A stretch of DNA of 64,000 bases from the NCBI GenBank assembly GCA_020086605.1, contig JACBWW010000045.1, positions 2,645,175 through 2,709,174 on the forward strand, in the 5' to 3' direction. Shown here one piece after another: positions 50,819 through 62,066 of this stretch (position 1 is its first letter; every line of letters starts with the position of its first letter). The translations under genes were made by a program, and so were the position numbers. This DNA is from Lanius collurio (Eukaryota; Chordata; Aves; Passeriformes; Laniidae). Below the pieces are notes generated by a model that worked only from the letters and a program-made list of their open reading frames with translations, did no database searches and was not told the DNA's origin.

Positions 50819-51219
50819 GTAAGTGAGCAGGGAACACCAGGGTGCTGCTGCTGGGCCCCTGACACCGGTTTTATGTGTTCTTAAAACACCCCCCCACACT
50901 GAATACTGGGGGACTGAGCACCCCCAGCTCACCTGGGCCAGCAGCAAGAGCAGAGCTCGGTGCAGGATCCATCCAGGCTGGTCCCTCACTGGTTCTGGGG
51001 AGGAGCAGGAGGCGTTGGCAGATCCCAGCTCTGAGAGGGTTCCAGGCATGAGACTGCAACAGGGACAGCACCCACAAACCGAGCCCAGGCAGGAGCTGCT
51101 CTCAAAGCCTCTTCCCCCCACCTGGGTTTAGGAGCTGCTGTGGGTTAAATCCCCCAGGATTTGCTAACAAGGATCCACATTGGCCTGGACACCTCTAACC
51201 AGCCTTAGGTGAGGAGCCT

Positions 51220-51257
51220 GAGCTCTGCTGAGGGTGATGAGCTCTGCTGAGGGTGTG
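51220..51257. repeat. 2 x 19 bp tandem repeat
   Basis: gagctctgctgagggtgat is followed by gagctctgctgagggtgtg, with two mismatches at the end of the unit. Confidence 0.9.
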
Positions 51258-53010
51258 GGACAGAGCTTGCCTGTGACCAGGATGAGGGGCTGCTCCCACA
51301 GCCCCAGCTCCTGTGGGTGTTTCATGGAGCAGAGGGATACACGGCTGCCCTCCAGCACATGGAAAATGCTTTACCCAGGATGTGCTCAGCTCTAACCAGC
51401 TGATTTTAGGCTGGCTGCAACCCTTACCTGCTGTTCCTACTCATTAGGCACAAATCTTCATCCAGTGCCCCAATGGGGCTGATTTGGGGGGTACCCATGG
51501 AAAAATCAGGGGGGAAAGCTGTTCAGGGGAAGGAGGAGGCTGTGCCAGTGCAGAGTCTCTCACCCACCCCCTCGCAGTGAGGGGAAGCAAGCACAGAGCA
51601 TGCAAACCCAAATTTCCTCTTTCTGGAGATTTTTTTAGCATCCTGCTGGTTTTTTACACAGCACACGGGGCTGAACTCTGTGATGTTGCTGCTTGGGATT
51701 TCCAAAGCGCCGTTTCTCACATTGCTGTGTTTTTACACCCCCTCCCCAGCTCTGAGGGTGCCTCTGGGTGCCTTGGCTGAGCCCCCTTGCCGCTCCCCAC
51801 CTTCAGCTGGGCCTTGGGGACCCCTCGTGTCACAGGGACAGGCAGAAAGTGCTGCAAGTGCCTCTCTGCCCCAGGGCCTGGCTGGAGGGAGCAGGGAATG
51901 GAGTTCCAGCAAAGCTGCTGTGCAGTGAGGATGGGGAATGGCAGGAGCTGGGGGGCAGTAGGAAACATAAGATGTGCACTTGTGGAAGGGCTGAGGCTGC
52001 ACCTTGTCCTTCCCCCTGTGTGTGCCACGGCCCAGAGAGGGAGTTAAGATGGGTTTTCCCACCTGGGAATGCAGCTAGAGGAAAAGGAGCCTGATTGAGT
52101 CTCCCTGAGTGGGTGACAGGAGCCCCTGCCAACAGGAGAGGAAAGACAGGCTAGTATAAATTAAAAATTACTAAAATAAAAATATGATAAATTGTCACTT
52201 CTGAAGCATAACAGGATCATTTCATGAGCCATTTTACTCCACTGGTTGGGTTAGATGCTCCCTTTCTAGAAGGAAGGAAGACATCTCAGTTTCCTTGGCA
52301 AGTGAAAATACAAAAATAGCCATGTTTCCTTTTGTAGCAGATTATCTGTTTCCACCCCAGAACTACTTCAAAGTTTCAGTGCCAGCACGTGTTGAACACC
52401 ATTAATAAGTTGTTCACATTTTGTACCTCAGCACTGGAAAAAAACAACAGCAGGCACTGCAGCAGATGTCATTTCACCATTAAAATTTTGAAAATTAAAT
52501 TCAAAAATTGAAACGTTTTCAATCAAGTAAATGTGCCTTTGGCATCTGGGATGGTACCTATGAACTTCTCCCACTTAGAGCTGCAGGATAATCCTTCACA
52601 TGGAAGCCAAAGAAAAACCTGAGAGGGTTTGGGAAGAGATCTGAATTTCCTCAAGATTTATCACATCTGGCTGAGGTTTTTTTTGTCTGACACATTCGGA
52701 TAACATCACCTGCTTGGCCTGCAAGCAATTTTAAATAAAATCCACCTCCAGCCTCTTTAGTACCACTTCTGGTATTACCAACAGCCCCAGACATGCACAG
52801 GCTTAGAAAAAGCAGCTGTGAGAAAGTCAAATTGGATCAAATACTGGTAGTTCTGCAAAGGATGATTCATGTTCTATTTATAAAAGCAAAATCAAAAAGT
52901 TGACCCCGGTTTGGTGAAAGCCACTGACCTGAGACTTCCACCCACAGTGACACAGCAACGGTGGCTGCAGCAGGGGAAAGGTTTGGGTGCACATGTGTTA
53001 CACGAGCACA

Positions 53011-53573
53011 TTTCTTTCTGTCATCTGCAGCTGGGGAGGGTGGGAACCTCCAGAGGGTTTATTTGGGAAGCCAGGGGGTGTTTCCCTCAGGAGTTTGTGG
53101 GAAGTGAGAGTATCCCCAGCAAGGGAGGCAGGTCCGGTGCTCACCGGAGCATCTCAGCACTGGCCACGTGCTTCGACACAGGAAGAGCAACAAGTTTGTA
53201 GCACAAAATGAACCCAATTGCTATTTATTCTTGGTGGTTTTGCACCTCCACTGGACAGGGCATGGTGCATGTGAGGCAGCAGAAGAGCTGATCATGACCA
53301 AAGCCACACAGGTTTCTGCTGGAGAGATGCTCCAGCTCCTTCCAGTTCTCCCATAACTCTTGCTCTGTCCCACCCCTGTCTCCCAACAATGCTCCAACTG
53401 CACCTTTCTGTCTTCCAGCTGTGGGGCCGCGTCGGTTGTTGAACCCCTGTGCTGAGAGAAGAGGCTGAAATGCCACCCAAAAGGTGACAGAGACACAGCT
53501 CCAGTGAGGAAGTGTCCACTCAGGCACAGGGCGATGCTTTTCCTGGTGTGGATCCCTCCTGCCCATCCTGCAG
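53011..53573 (+). promoter_or_regulatory. alternative splice acceptors before the GPR174 coding exon
   Basis: Three good acceptors precede the ATG: tttctttctgtcatctgcag ending at 53030, ctttctgtcttccag ending at 53418, and cctcctgcccatcctgcag ending at 53573. Any of them could start the last exon, giving a leader of 226-769 bases. Short upstream ATGs lie at 53752, 53758, 53763 and 53766. Confidence 0.4.
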
Positions 53574-53799
53574 GTGCCCTAAGCGAGCTCGGACCCAGAG
53601 AATGAGCAGGGCACGAGGGTAGGACTTGAATTAACTCCCCCCACGCCAAAGCTCCCCACGATGAGCCGGTGAGCGGAGCCTCCTGCACGGATTCCAGGGC
53701 TGGACTGTTCCCTTTGGATCCTGAGGCCACCCTGGCTGCAGGACAGGCAGGATGGACATGTTATGATGCTGGGGCTGAGCACGGAGCTGGAGCACAACC

Positions 53800-54774
53800 A
53801 TGAGCAACAGCTCCAACTGCAGCGACACAGACCTCAAGGCCTACTACGCTGTCACCTACACCATGATCCTGATCCCCGGGCTCATTGGGAACACCCTGGC
53901 CTTGTGGGTCTTCTATGGATACATGAAAGAGACTAAAAGGGCTGTGATATTTATGATCAATTTAGCCATTGCTGACTTATCACAGGTGCTGTCCTTGCCC
54001 CTGAGGATTTTTTACTACCTGACGGGCACATGGGAGTTTGGAGGAGGCCTCTGCATGCTCTGCTTCTACCTGAAGTACGTCAATATGTACGCCAGCATCT
54101 ACTTCTTGGTGTGCATCAGCGTGAGGAGGTACCTGTTCCTCATGCACCCCTTCAAATTCAGCGACTGCAGGCGTATCTGCGACGTCTACATCAGCATCGT
54201 GGGCTGGGTCGTGGTCTGTGTGGGCTGCCTGCCTTTCCCACTCCTCAGGCTGCACCAGGATGATAAAAACACCTGTTTCGTGGATCTTCCCATCAAGAAG
54301 CTCGACCTCCCCACCTCCATCATGCTGATGACCTTAGGGGAGTTGGTGGGGTTTGTGACCCCCCTGCTCATCATCCTGTACTGCTCCTGGAAGACAGTCT
54401 TATCACTAAAGGAAAGGAACTCTGCTTCCCGGGACCTGGGAGAGAAGAAAAAGGCTTTAAAGATGATCCTCACCTGCGCCCTGGTGTTCCTGATATGCTT
54501 TGCACCTTATCACATCAGCTTCCCGCTGGATTTCTTTGTGAAAACCAGGCAGATCCGGGAGGGCTGCGTGCAGATCTCGGTGTTCCACGCCGTGGCTTTG
54601 TGCCTGGCCAGCCTCAACTCCTGCGTGGATCCTGTCATCTACTACTTCACCACAGATGAGTTCAGGAGACGCCTCTCCAGGCAGGATCTGCAGGACAGCA
54701 TCCAGCTCCAGCCCCTCAGCTACAGCAGGAAGCACTCCAGGGATGTGCTCAGGGAGGACACCACAGAATACTAG
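53800..54774 (+). CDS. GPR174: GPR174, lysophosphatidylserine receptor (class A GPCR)
   Basis: A complete 324-residue seven-transmembrane receptor. Landmarks are N31 in TM1, D59 in TM2, C85 paired with C159, RRY (109-111) replacing DRY, FAPYH (234-238) and DPVIY (277-281). Sequons are at N3 and N6 of a short extracellular N-terminus. The blocks VFYGYMKETKRAVIFMINLA and FRRRLSRQDLQDSIQL match what I know of mammalian GPR174, which is 333 residues. The ATG has A at -3; an upstream in-frame ATG (53752) is cut off by a stop, so this start is secure. By family knowledge GPR174 binds lysoPS, raises cAMP through Gs and restrains T and B lymphocytes. It is third in a same-strand array with two P2RY10-type genes, the order seen in mammals. 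Unlike them its codon use is less GC-rich and it shows no recent sequence exchange. Orthology is very likely. Confidence 0.95.
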   Translation: MSNSSNCSDTDLKAYYAVTYTMILIPGLIGNTLALWVFYGYMKETKRAVIFMINLAIADLSQVLSLPLRIFYYLTGTWEFGGGLCMLCFYLKYVNMYASIYFLVCISVRRYLFLMHPFKFSDCRRICDVYISIVGWVVVCVGCLPFPLLRLHQDDKNTCFVDLPIKKLDLPTSIMLMTLGELVGFVTPLLIILYCSWKTVLSLKERNSASRDLGEKKKALKMILTCALVFLICFAPYHISFPLDFFVKTRQIREGCVQISVFHAVALCLASLNSCVDPVIYYFTTDEFRRRLSRQDLQDSIQLQPLSYSRKHSRDVLREDTTEY

Positions 54775-56005
54775 AGCTGCCCTTCCCAAACAGCTGCCAG
54801 TGCTTCCAATATTCATTAGATTTTGGCTTTTGCCACAATTTTTTTCCCTCAGGACACTGCGAACAACAACTCAAACTTCTGCTTTCAGTTAGGGTTGGAT
54901 TAAACAAGCAATCTCCCCCCCAAAACCCCAAACCTAATCAAAAATGTGTTAACACTTCAGTTGCAAATTTTCACTGACTATAAACAGGAGCATTTCTATT
55001 CCTCAGCTGGGCAGCAGGAGGTCACAGACCCATGGGACAGGTGACACCGTGCCCCCCTGTGACCCAGGGCATCACCCAGCCATGTCCTGATCAGCAAGAA
55101 ACAGCAAAGATTCTGAGGTCTCGCTGTGCAGAAAGAATTCCATCCTAAAAAGTACTGGATGCCACAATATTCTCTGTTTCTGAAGCACAAGACAATCCAG
55201 CAGAGATTGCTTCTCCAGAAAGTGCTCCAGAAACTGCTCCAGCCATGCTGAGCAGGGAGCGAGGAGCAGAAGGTGGCCTCAAAGGACTTCCCGTTTAAAT
55301 AATTAATGAAGCCTCATTTTGGGGTGCAGCAAATGCCATCACCCCAAATCACACAGTCAGTGAAGCTTCCACACACTATTTTTCTGCCATCAGTTCCCAC
55401 TTCTGTATGGGAAGAAGAGTTGGAGCCATGCCATGAGTTTTGAGCCATGGGGTTGCGAATTTTGAACCAAGGGGTTTTGCTTGGAGGGTATTTATTCAAG
55501 CCAGGTGTCCATCAAGCCTTTCAGGTCCTCTTTTCACCAAAAATGGGGCAAATTATTTCCCTTCCGCTGATAACTGACCTACAGCCATCACATCCACTCC
55601 TCATCAACAGCAGCAGGATTCAAATAGAGGATCCAAACCTTTCTGAAGTTTGCTGTAATGGGAACTCCCTGGAAGCAGAGTCAAAGGTGCCACAAGAGAT
55701 TTTTAAGAAAGGCTCAAACATGGATGTATTTTTAATAGGATTTCCTTTAAATTCAAACCACAGAACCTTTGGGCTTAACTTTGATATTTCGTTTGCACCT
55801 TCTTGTAAAATGTTATTTTTCTGTGAACATTGGAAACATTACATTTGGAAGCGTAAAATACTGTGACAGTATTGTTTTTTATTTATGCAAATGTTGTTTT
55901 ATAATTTATATAAGGGACATACACATTGTAGGAAAATGATGTGAAGATGATGTTTCTGTCAGAACACAGGAAGTTTTCTCTTTCGTTTCAAAAACTCTTT
56001 TATAT

Positions 56006-56011
56006 AATAAA
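56006..56011 (+). terminator. candidate GPR174 poly(A) signal 1
   Basis: AATAAA (in a tatataataaaag context) on the coding strand 1.23 kb after the GPR174 stop. A second AATAAA is 145 bases further on. Confidence 0.35.
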
Positions 56012-56150
56012 AGAAAACTCCACCACCTCTTCCCTACAGGAATCTGAGCCGGTGCCTGATGGCTGAGCAAGCACTGATAATTCATGGAAACCACGAAGCA
56101 CATGCAGAGTGATGAAAAAAATATTTATTTTTATATTTCCTGTTGTATAT

Positions 56151-56156
56151 AATAAA
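56151..56156 (+). terminator. candidate GPR174 poly(A) signal 2
   Basis: AATAAA followed about 45 bases later by a T/GT-rich stretch (ttcgtgtctcc). The surrounding AT-richness lowers its specificity. Confidence 0.35.
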
Positions 56157-56175
56157 ATAATAATTTCTAAAAAAA

Positions 56176-56885
56176 ACATTTTTAAAATGTAATTCGTGTC
56201 TCCTTCTACTCCCTGCATCACCAATACACACGAACATGTGGCACCACCTAGATTTGATGCCCCTTGAGCACCTGCAGAACATTTTAAATGCTTTTATGAA
56301 ATTATTTTACCTTTCTTCTTGCACTGGTGAGAAAAACCAAGGGACAGGTTTCCCAAGATAATGGGAATTCCTCCAGCTGCAAGAATCCAGCCCATCCCTG
56401 TCCTTTCTGGCCGCCGTGGGAGGGGAGCAGGGTGGCCCTGAGACCCCCCAGAGTCACTTTTATCTCCTGAAGGGGAAAACACTGTTACATAAAGTGGTGT
56501 CAGAACTTCAGAAATTGTTCAGTGAAAGAAACCTCAGGCAGCTGAAGTTTTCCACCTAGAAAATCCCGTGGGTGCAGCAGCGCCTTCCCCTCCTGCCACG
56601 GTAATGGGGCTTATTCAAATGGGTGTTAATTCTCTCTCTTTACAGGAAGCTGGTGCAATGGCCGGGGTTGGTGACACAAACTCAGGGGACACCTCCCTGC
56701 CCCCCCAGGGCACCTCTGCCCCAGGTGGGATCTGCTGGGGCCACACTGAGGTCTCACAAACCTCTGGTGATGCTGCCACCAACAACTGGAGAATGAAGAT
56801 ATTCCTTAGATTACCAGGAGGTGGATTTTCCTGACATGGGTGTTTTTTCCATGCCTCTGTATTTTCAGTGTCTCAGGATCCACGA
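56176..56885. other. gene-free sequence with an isolated splice acceptor
   Basis: A strong acceptor-like site (ttctctctctttacag) ends at 56646 on the plus strand, with a donor-like CCAG/GTGGGA at 56724. The 77-base interval between could be an exon of an unknown transcript, but there is no other support. Confidence 0.25.
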
Positions 56886-56940
56886 GCTGGACTCAGTGAT
56901 CCTTGGGAGTCCCTTCCAACTCAGAATATTCTGTCAATCG
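56886..56940 (+). mobile_element. short CR1 3' end
   Basis: gctggactcagtgatccttg and gggagtcccttccaactcag followed by aatattctgtc match the terminal ~50 bases of CR1. Confidence 0.75.
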
Positions 56941-57324
56941 CCAAAATAACCTGAATAACCTGATCTGCAGCACTGGAATAGGAATCTGAATGGGAATGTA
57001 ACTGAGAATAAAAAACCCCAAAGCCCAAAATATCCCCTTTACTCTGCAGGAAGGGTTTCCTCTGGTCGCAGCCCTCCCCCAGGGCGTTGTTATCACCGAG
57101 CAGCAAAGCACGGAGGGCTCTGCCAGTGCCCTCACCAGGCTGCCTCTGTGCTGAAGTGACAAGCGGCTTCTGGGCACAGAACCAAGTTTAATTCGTGCCA
57201 GGCCAAAAGGAGAGCCATGGTGGCTGCGTGCAGCCTCAGGGGTGGTCTGAGGGATGCCTGGGGAGCCGTTCAGAACCAGCAGAGACTGTTCTGGCAGGCA
57301 CAAGGGGCGTGAGGGCAGCAGGGT

Positions 57325-57612
57325 CAGGAGGAAGCGGAGCTCCGGCCCGGCTCCGACCCTGCCCCGCTTCCATCGCCTCCCCCGCGCTCCCAGCCCAGCA
57401 CAACCCCTCACCCCTTCGGGCACCGCCTCTTCCCCTGCCGCTGTCCCCGTGAGAGGGACACGGCGGCTTCCTCGGGGCTTGCTGGGCCTGCTGAGGCGCG
57501 GCCGCCACCGACGGCCCTGGGAGCTGCCCCTGCCGCCTCGGCAAGGCGGGGCTCTGGTCAGAGCCGGCCCCCGCATGGCCACCCGCCCGAACGGCCCGTG
57601 ATCCCCGAGGGC
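57325..57612. promoter_or_regulatory. orphan CpG island
   Basis: CpG density is the highest outside the receptor genes (gcgcggccgccaccgacggc and similar). It lies 2.5 kb downstream of GPR174. Frames here (for example 56893-57582 on the minus strand) are arginine/proline/glycine-rich, as expected of GC-rich non-coding DNA. It could be the promoter of an unrecognised transcript on either strand. Confidence 0.5.
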
Positions 57613-59774
57613 TGAGATGCTGAATTCCCTGCTTTAGTTCCACGTCGTTGCTGCTTTGAGCACCTCCCTCCTGCCCCGGCAGCAGCCGCTCCCCTTTTCA
57701 GCTCCTCTGCGGGATTTGTGGCCCAGCCGCGGGGGAGGTGACCCCTCACGATGCTCAGCATCCCCAGCCACTCCTGCCCCCGAGCTGGGAGTGTCCTCCA
57801 GCATTTCCAGTGCCCTCTTTAACTCTGCCATCGCCACGAGCCATCCATGGAATCCCAGAGATCTTTCACCGTGAAAGGGGCTCATTTACAGCTTCTCTTA
57901 CCAAAGCAGAATTTTTGCCCCCTCACACATCTTTTACCAGCACTGTTTCATTTGCTGTTTTGTCACATGGTTGCTCAACATCCTGAGCAGAGTCCCCGTT
58001 TCTCTGTAACTCGTTAGATTTTCTTGCTGGGGTTAAGGCAGCTTTGGCACATTTTACTGCACTGCTTACTTCCTTTTCACTGCTGTTAAAAACGAGCCTC
58101 AGCCCCAGTTTGTTGGGTGTAAACGCACACACAGAGCACCCCTGGCAATGCTGGACTCTGTTCCTCAGATGTCAATAACCAAAAACAACCTCCAGAGAGT
58201 GACCCAAATATGAGCCCACCTGTCAAATACAAAAACAAAAAGCTAAAATCTTGTCAGAGATGTTCTGATAAAGACCATGACCAAAAATAAGCTGGACCCA
58301 TCAGGGCAGGGCCTGGTTCATGCTGACAGTTGCGTCAGGGCAGAGGAGCTGCAGCCTTTGGGCTGATAAACTCTGAGAATTTGATCTACAAGATCTACAG
58401 CTGTGGCCAAAAAATCTGATTTAGAAAAAAAAGATTTGGTTATACAAAGCCATGAGAACAAAATAATGGTGATAAAACGTTGTAGTGTCACTGCCTCAGA
58501 GGGAAGGGCCTGGTTCTGGTTCCTGCTTCCAGCTCTGTTCCTGCACCTTAGGTCAGACCAAGCCAGTCAGGGCCAATGTTTGGTCTGGGCTACACAGAGT
58601 GCCACCATGAGGTTAGAGGAGTTTGAAGATCCTTGGAGATCAGGTACCTTCATGGTCACCACGTGGTTGAGCTCCAGTCATCAAGATGATTATTTTTGAT
58701 GCCATTTCTACTCCCACTTTTTTTCCCCTGAATTCAGGGCAGAAAATGAAAAGCCCAAGCAACCAGCAAAGGCAGGATGAACACAATGATGTAATTGAGT
58801 GCCATAAGGACTTGTGAGCATGAACCACTCTTAACTCATCTCCCATTTTCCCAGTGGCCCAATAGTGCTGTGAAAAGGGAATATCTTGGTGAGGCTCCAG
58901 CTCATGGAGGTCATGGCTTTTACCACCCACAACGTCCAGCTTTGCCTCCTCACTTGTGCTCCCACAAGTCCCAAGAGAAAAAACTTATTTTAAAGATTTT
59001 AACCCACCCAAACTCTGGCTTTGGCTGACTTGTTTCCCTCATGTGCTGTCAGATCAGCAGTCCTGTGATCAGTGCCATTATCTGGGACAAATCCACAGTC
59101 ACAGGACACTGGATATTTAATGGCAGGGTAACTCCCTGTGGTCACACAAAAGCCTGCACAGCTTCAGAGAAAGTTCCCAGGAGACCTGAGAGAAACAGAA
59201 GCTGAAACTCAAGAGAGCTCTGAGATTCTGGTTGAATGAGAAGTTTCTTATTTAAGTGAATCAACACAAACCATCCAAGTTCACAGCCCAGCCTGTTCCT
59301 GCTGCTTAACAGCCTAAAAATCCCAAAGCAGCACCATCCCAAACGCAAAAAGGACAGCAGTACTGCCCACATTGGTATCATGCTGCTCTTTGAGTTCCTT
59401 CACCCCAAATTTCTCCCTCTGGGCTTGTCTGCCCCAGCCCAAGAGTCTCTCGTGGAACTTCAAATCCCTGGTGAGATCTGGTTCAAATCATCACCGTGCT
59501 CTGCCATAAATCCCAGCTCTGCAGTGAGGACACATCTTGCCTTCGAGCACAAGAGGGTTCTGGTTTGTTTTTTCAAAGAAAATATAAATGAAAACACAAA
59601 AACCCAAGAAAATCAAATTATATGAAGAAAGCAGAATGAAGAGTTTTGTGGAGGGACACCATCAGCTGCACTGAGAAACAACAAATACCGGGAGTCTGCA
59701 AAAGGATAAATGCACATGTCATCCAATATATCTGCAAATGGGATATTTATTGGAGAAACACAAAGTGTTCCTGG
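57613..59774. other. gene-free sequence
   Basis: No gene, RNA gene or repeat recognised. Confidence 0.45.
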
Positions 59775-59775
59775 T

Positions 59776-59872
59776 CTAGGAACCTGGTCGAGTGGGAGGT
59801 GAACTGGCAGGGGGTTGGAACAGGATTGGCTTTGAGGTTCCTTCCACCCCAAACCATTCTGGGATTCTAAAG
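59776..59872 (+). mobile_element. CR1 fragment, 3' end
   Basis: Shows aacctggtcgagtgggaggt, ggcagggggttggaacagga, aggttccttccaccccaaac and cattctgggattct. The gtgtccctgcccatgg segment is deleted. Confidence 0.88.
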
Positions 59873-60625
59873 GCTGGCAAGATCTGGAGCTCACTTTTTA
59901 CTCAAGACAGCCACAAATTTGTTTTTCCCTCAATCAAGGGTCTTGATCCAGAGGGAAAGCAGCGCCAGCAGGCAGCAATCCTGGGGCAAGCTGTGCTCAG
60001 CCACCTCCACCAGTGCAGCCTCACCACGGCAAACCCTTGGAGAATGGTGGGAAGAGAAGGAGCTGTGGCTCTGGAGCATCCTCCAGGGATCCAGCAGTGC
60101 CCTGCGACTCCGGGGAGCCGTGAGGGGAGCAAGAGGACCCGTCCCCACAGGAAGGCAGCTCACAGTGAGGCACAGATGGATCTGATAAGCACAGAGCCTT
60201 CCTGTGCCCCGGGGCTGCTCATGGGTGGGAAGCAGCAGCAGCTCTGCTCACCACGGAAGTGTCAGCCCTGGGTTGTGTGAAAGTCTGATCCTCCCCCCTG
60301 TTTGGGGTTTTTTTGTCATGATATGAGGAGGCAAAGCCTTAACTGTTTCCAGCTTCAGGCTGGGTGACAATAAACTCTGGTAAAGGAAGGGTGGTCTGAA
60401 GTGGGGCTTCTACATCACTCTTATTTTAAAAAAAGTAAGGATTAATTAGTGCAAAGGGCTGAAAACACGAGATGACCAAAGTTATGGTCCCCAAGGGTAG
60501 AGAATCCGAAGTAGTGAATTACTTACCACTGAGATCATCACCCCACAGAAACACAAATCCTCCACAGCCCTTCCCTCACAAGGGATTTTGGGGCACCAGG
60601 TGGAAGGTACAGGTTTATCCACAGA

Positions 60626-60845
60626 AATGGCTTCAGTGGGAAGGGACCTTTAAGGTGATCTCATTCCACTCCCTGCCCTGGGCAGGACACCTTCCCCTAT
60701 CCCAGGTTGCTCCAAACCCATCCAGCCTGGCCTTGGACACTTCCAGGGATCCAGGGGCAGCCACAGCTTCTGTGGGCACCCTGTGCCAGGGCCTGCCCAC
60801 CCTCACAGGGAAGGATTTCTTCCCAATATCCCTTTTAAACCTCGT
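60626..60845 (-). mobile_element. CR1 fragment, ~220 bp
   Basis: In reverse orientation: gggaagggacctttaaggtg, tatcccaggttgctccaaac, cagcctggccttggacactt, ccacagcttctgtgggcacc and ggatttcttcccaatatccc. Confidence 0.95.
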
Positions 60846-61567
60846 CTATGCATGGATCTGTTCCTGATGAGTCCCACATGCTGACACTCTCATTCCAGAA
60901 TAAGAGCACTGGGTTCCACACCAACAAGGGATTAGGTCTGTAGGAAGGCAGTTCCTCGTTCCAGAATCAGGTGTCCACACATGGATTTAACCCACAACAG
61001 CTTTGAACATCAACAAGCCCAAAAATGGAACAGCTCAGGAGAACCCAAACACAAACCACCATCCACAGTGAGAATGAGTCTGCAGACAGGAAATTCACTT
61101 TCACATCTGTTAAGGTGGAATTCAGGGCTGTAACAGCACAAAAAGAGAATATACATTGAAGTAAACAGAATAGTTGAACTATAAAAAATAATTTCCTTGG
61201 GAGGTGGAGAGGTAGGTGGAGAGCCTCTAATTACTCTCAAGACAGGAAATACACCCATCCTATTGCCTAGGTAATATCACAAATATATACTCACATAATG
61301 AAGAAATAATGTTAATGCAATAATGTCACTGTAATTATCCATATTGTAATTATTTTGGTGGCAGCCTGGAAGCTTCAATCAGTGCTGGCATTTGGGCTCT
61401 GTGCCACAGCTGGCAGCAGAGCCATCCCCCACCCGGCCTGGAATTAGGACAGGCAAAGCAGCTTTAATCCTTCCAAGCCTGACCTCGAGCTCAGCCCTCC
61501 CAGGGGGGTAATTCAGCAACAAAGTGGAGGTTTTGGGGGCTGCACCCCGTTTATCTGGTCCTGCACA
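60846..61567. other. gene-free sequence
   Basis: No gene or repeat recognised between two CR1 copies. Confidence 0.45.
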
Positions 61568-62066
61568 GCTCTGCTGAGACCCCCCCCTGCAGTGCTGTGT
61601 ACAGTGCTGGTGTCCCCAACATCAGCAGGACAGGGAGCTGCTGGAATGAGTCCAGAGGAGGCCAAGCTGTTACGGGGACTGCAGCATGTCCCCTTTGGAG
61701 ACAGGCCGGGAGACCTGGGGCTGCTCAGCCCAGAGAAAAGAAGGTTCTGGAGGAAGAGACCTTCCAGTGTCTGAGGGACTACAAGGAGGCTGGAGAGGGA
61801 CTGTTCATCAGGAAGTAGTGACAGGACAAGGGGCTGGGTTCACATCGAGAGATGGGAAATTCGGATACACAGAAGAAATTCTTCCCTGGTACAGGGTGCC
61901 CAGAGAAGCTGTGACTGTCACTGGATCCCTGGAAGTGTCCAAGGCCAGGTCAGGCAGGGCTTGATGCAACTTGGAATAGGGAAGATGTCCCTGCCTGTGG
62001 CAGGGGGTGGCACAGGATGGGCTTTAAGGTCCCTTCCAACCCAAACATCCTGGGACTCTGGGACAT
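61568..62066 (+). mobile_element. CR1 fragment, ~500 bp, longest in the window
   Basis: It begins in the region upstream of the 3' untranslated end (tgctggaatgagtccagagg, ggggctgctcagcccagaga), passes through agggtgcccagagaagctgt and cctggaagtgtccaaggcca and ends with cccttccaacccaaacatcc and gggactctggga. Like most CR1 copies it is truncated at its 5' end and cannot code for reverse transcriptase. Confidence 0.95.

Larger units (their letters stand above)
49501..53010 (+). other. candidate GPR174 5' intron sequence
   Basis: Apart from the candidate exon at 50749-50818 I see no gene. A 2 x 19 bp tandem repeat (gagctctgctgagggtgat) is at 51220-51257. No CR1 element lies between 46.03 and 56.88 kb. 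Confidence 0.35.
54775..56175 (+). other. probable GPR174 3' untranslated region
   Basis: The sequence after the stop becomes AT-rich, with ATTTA-type elements near 55880 and 56119-56135, a 7-bp perfect hairpin (aatactg, loop tga, cagtatt) at 55857-55873 and an octamer ATGCAAAT at 55885-55892. AATAAA occurs at 56006-56011 and 56151-56156, so the message may be about 1.2-1.4 kb longer than the coding part. AU-rich elements commonly shorten mRNA half-life in immune genes; that role here is inference. Confidence 0.4.

Noticed and set aside
55885..55892. Octamer ATGCAAAT as an Oct-factor enhancer
   Set aside because: A single 8-mer in AT-rich sequence is expected by chance.
46033..56885. CR1-free interval around GPR174 as a sign of selection against insertions
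   Set aside because: Similar CR1-free stretches (7.9-14.5 kb and 14.9-22.2 kb) occur in gene-free parts, so it is not distinctive.
56893..57582. 229-codon minus-strand frame across the CpG island
   Set aside because: Arg/Pro/Gly-rich low-complexity translation typical of CpG islands; its 3' part runs into a CR1 fragment.
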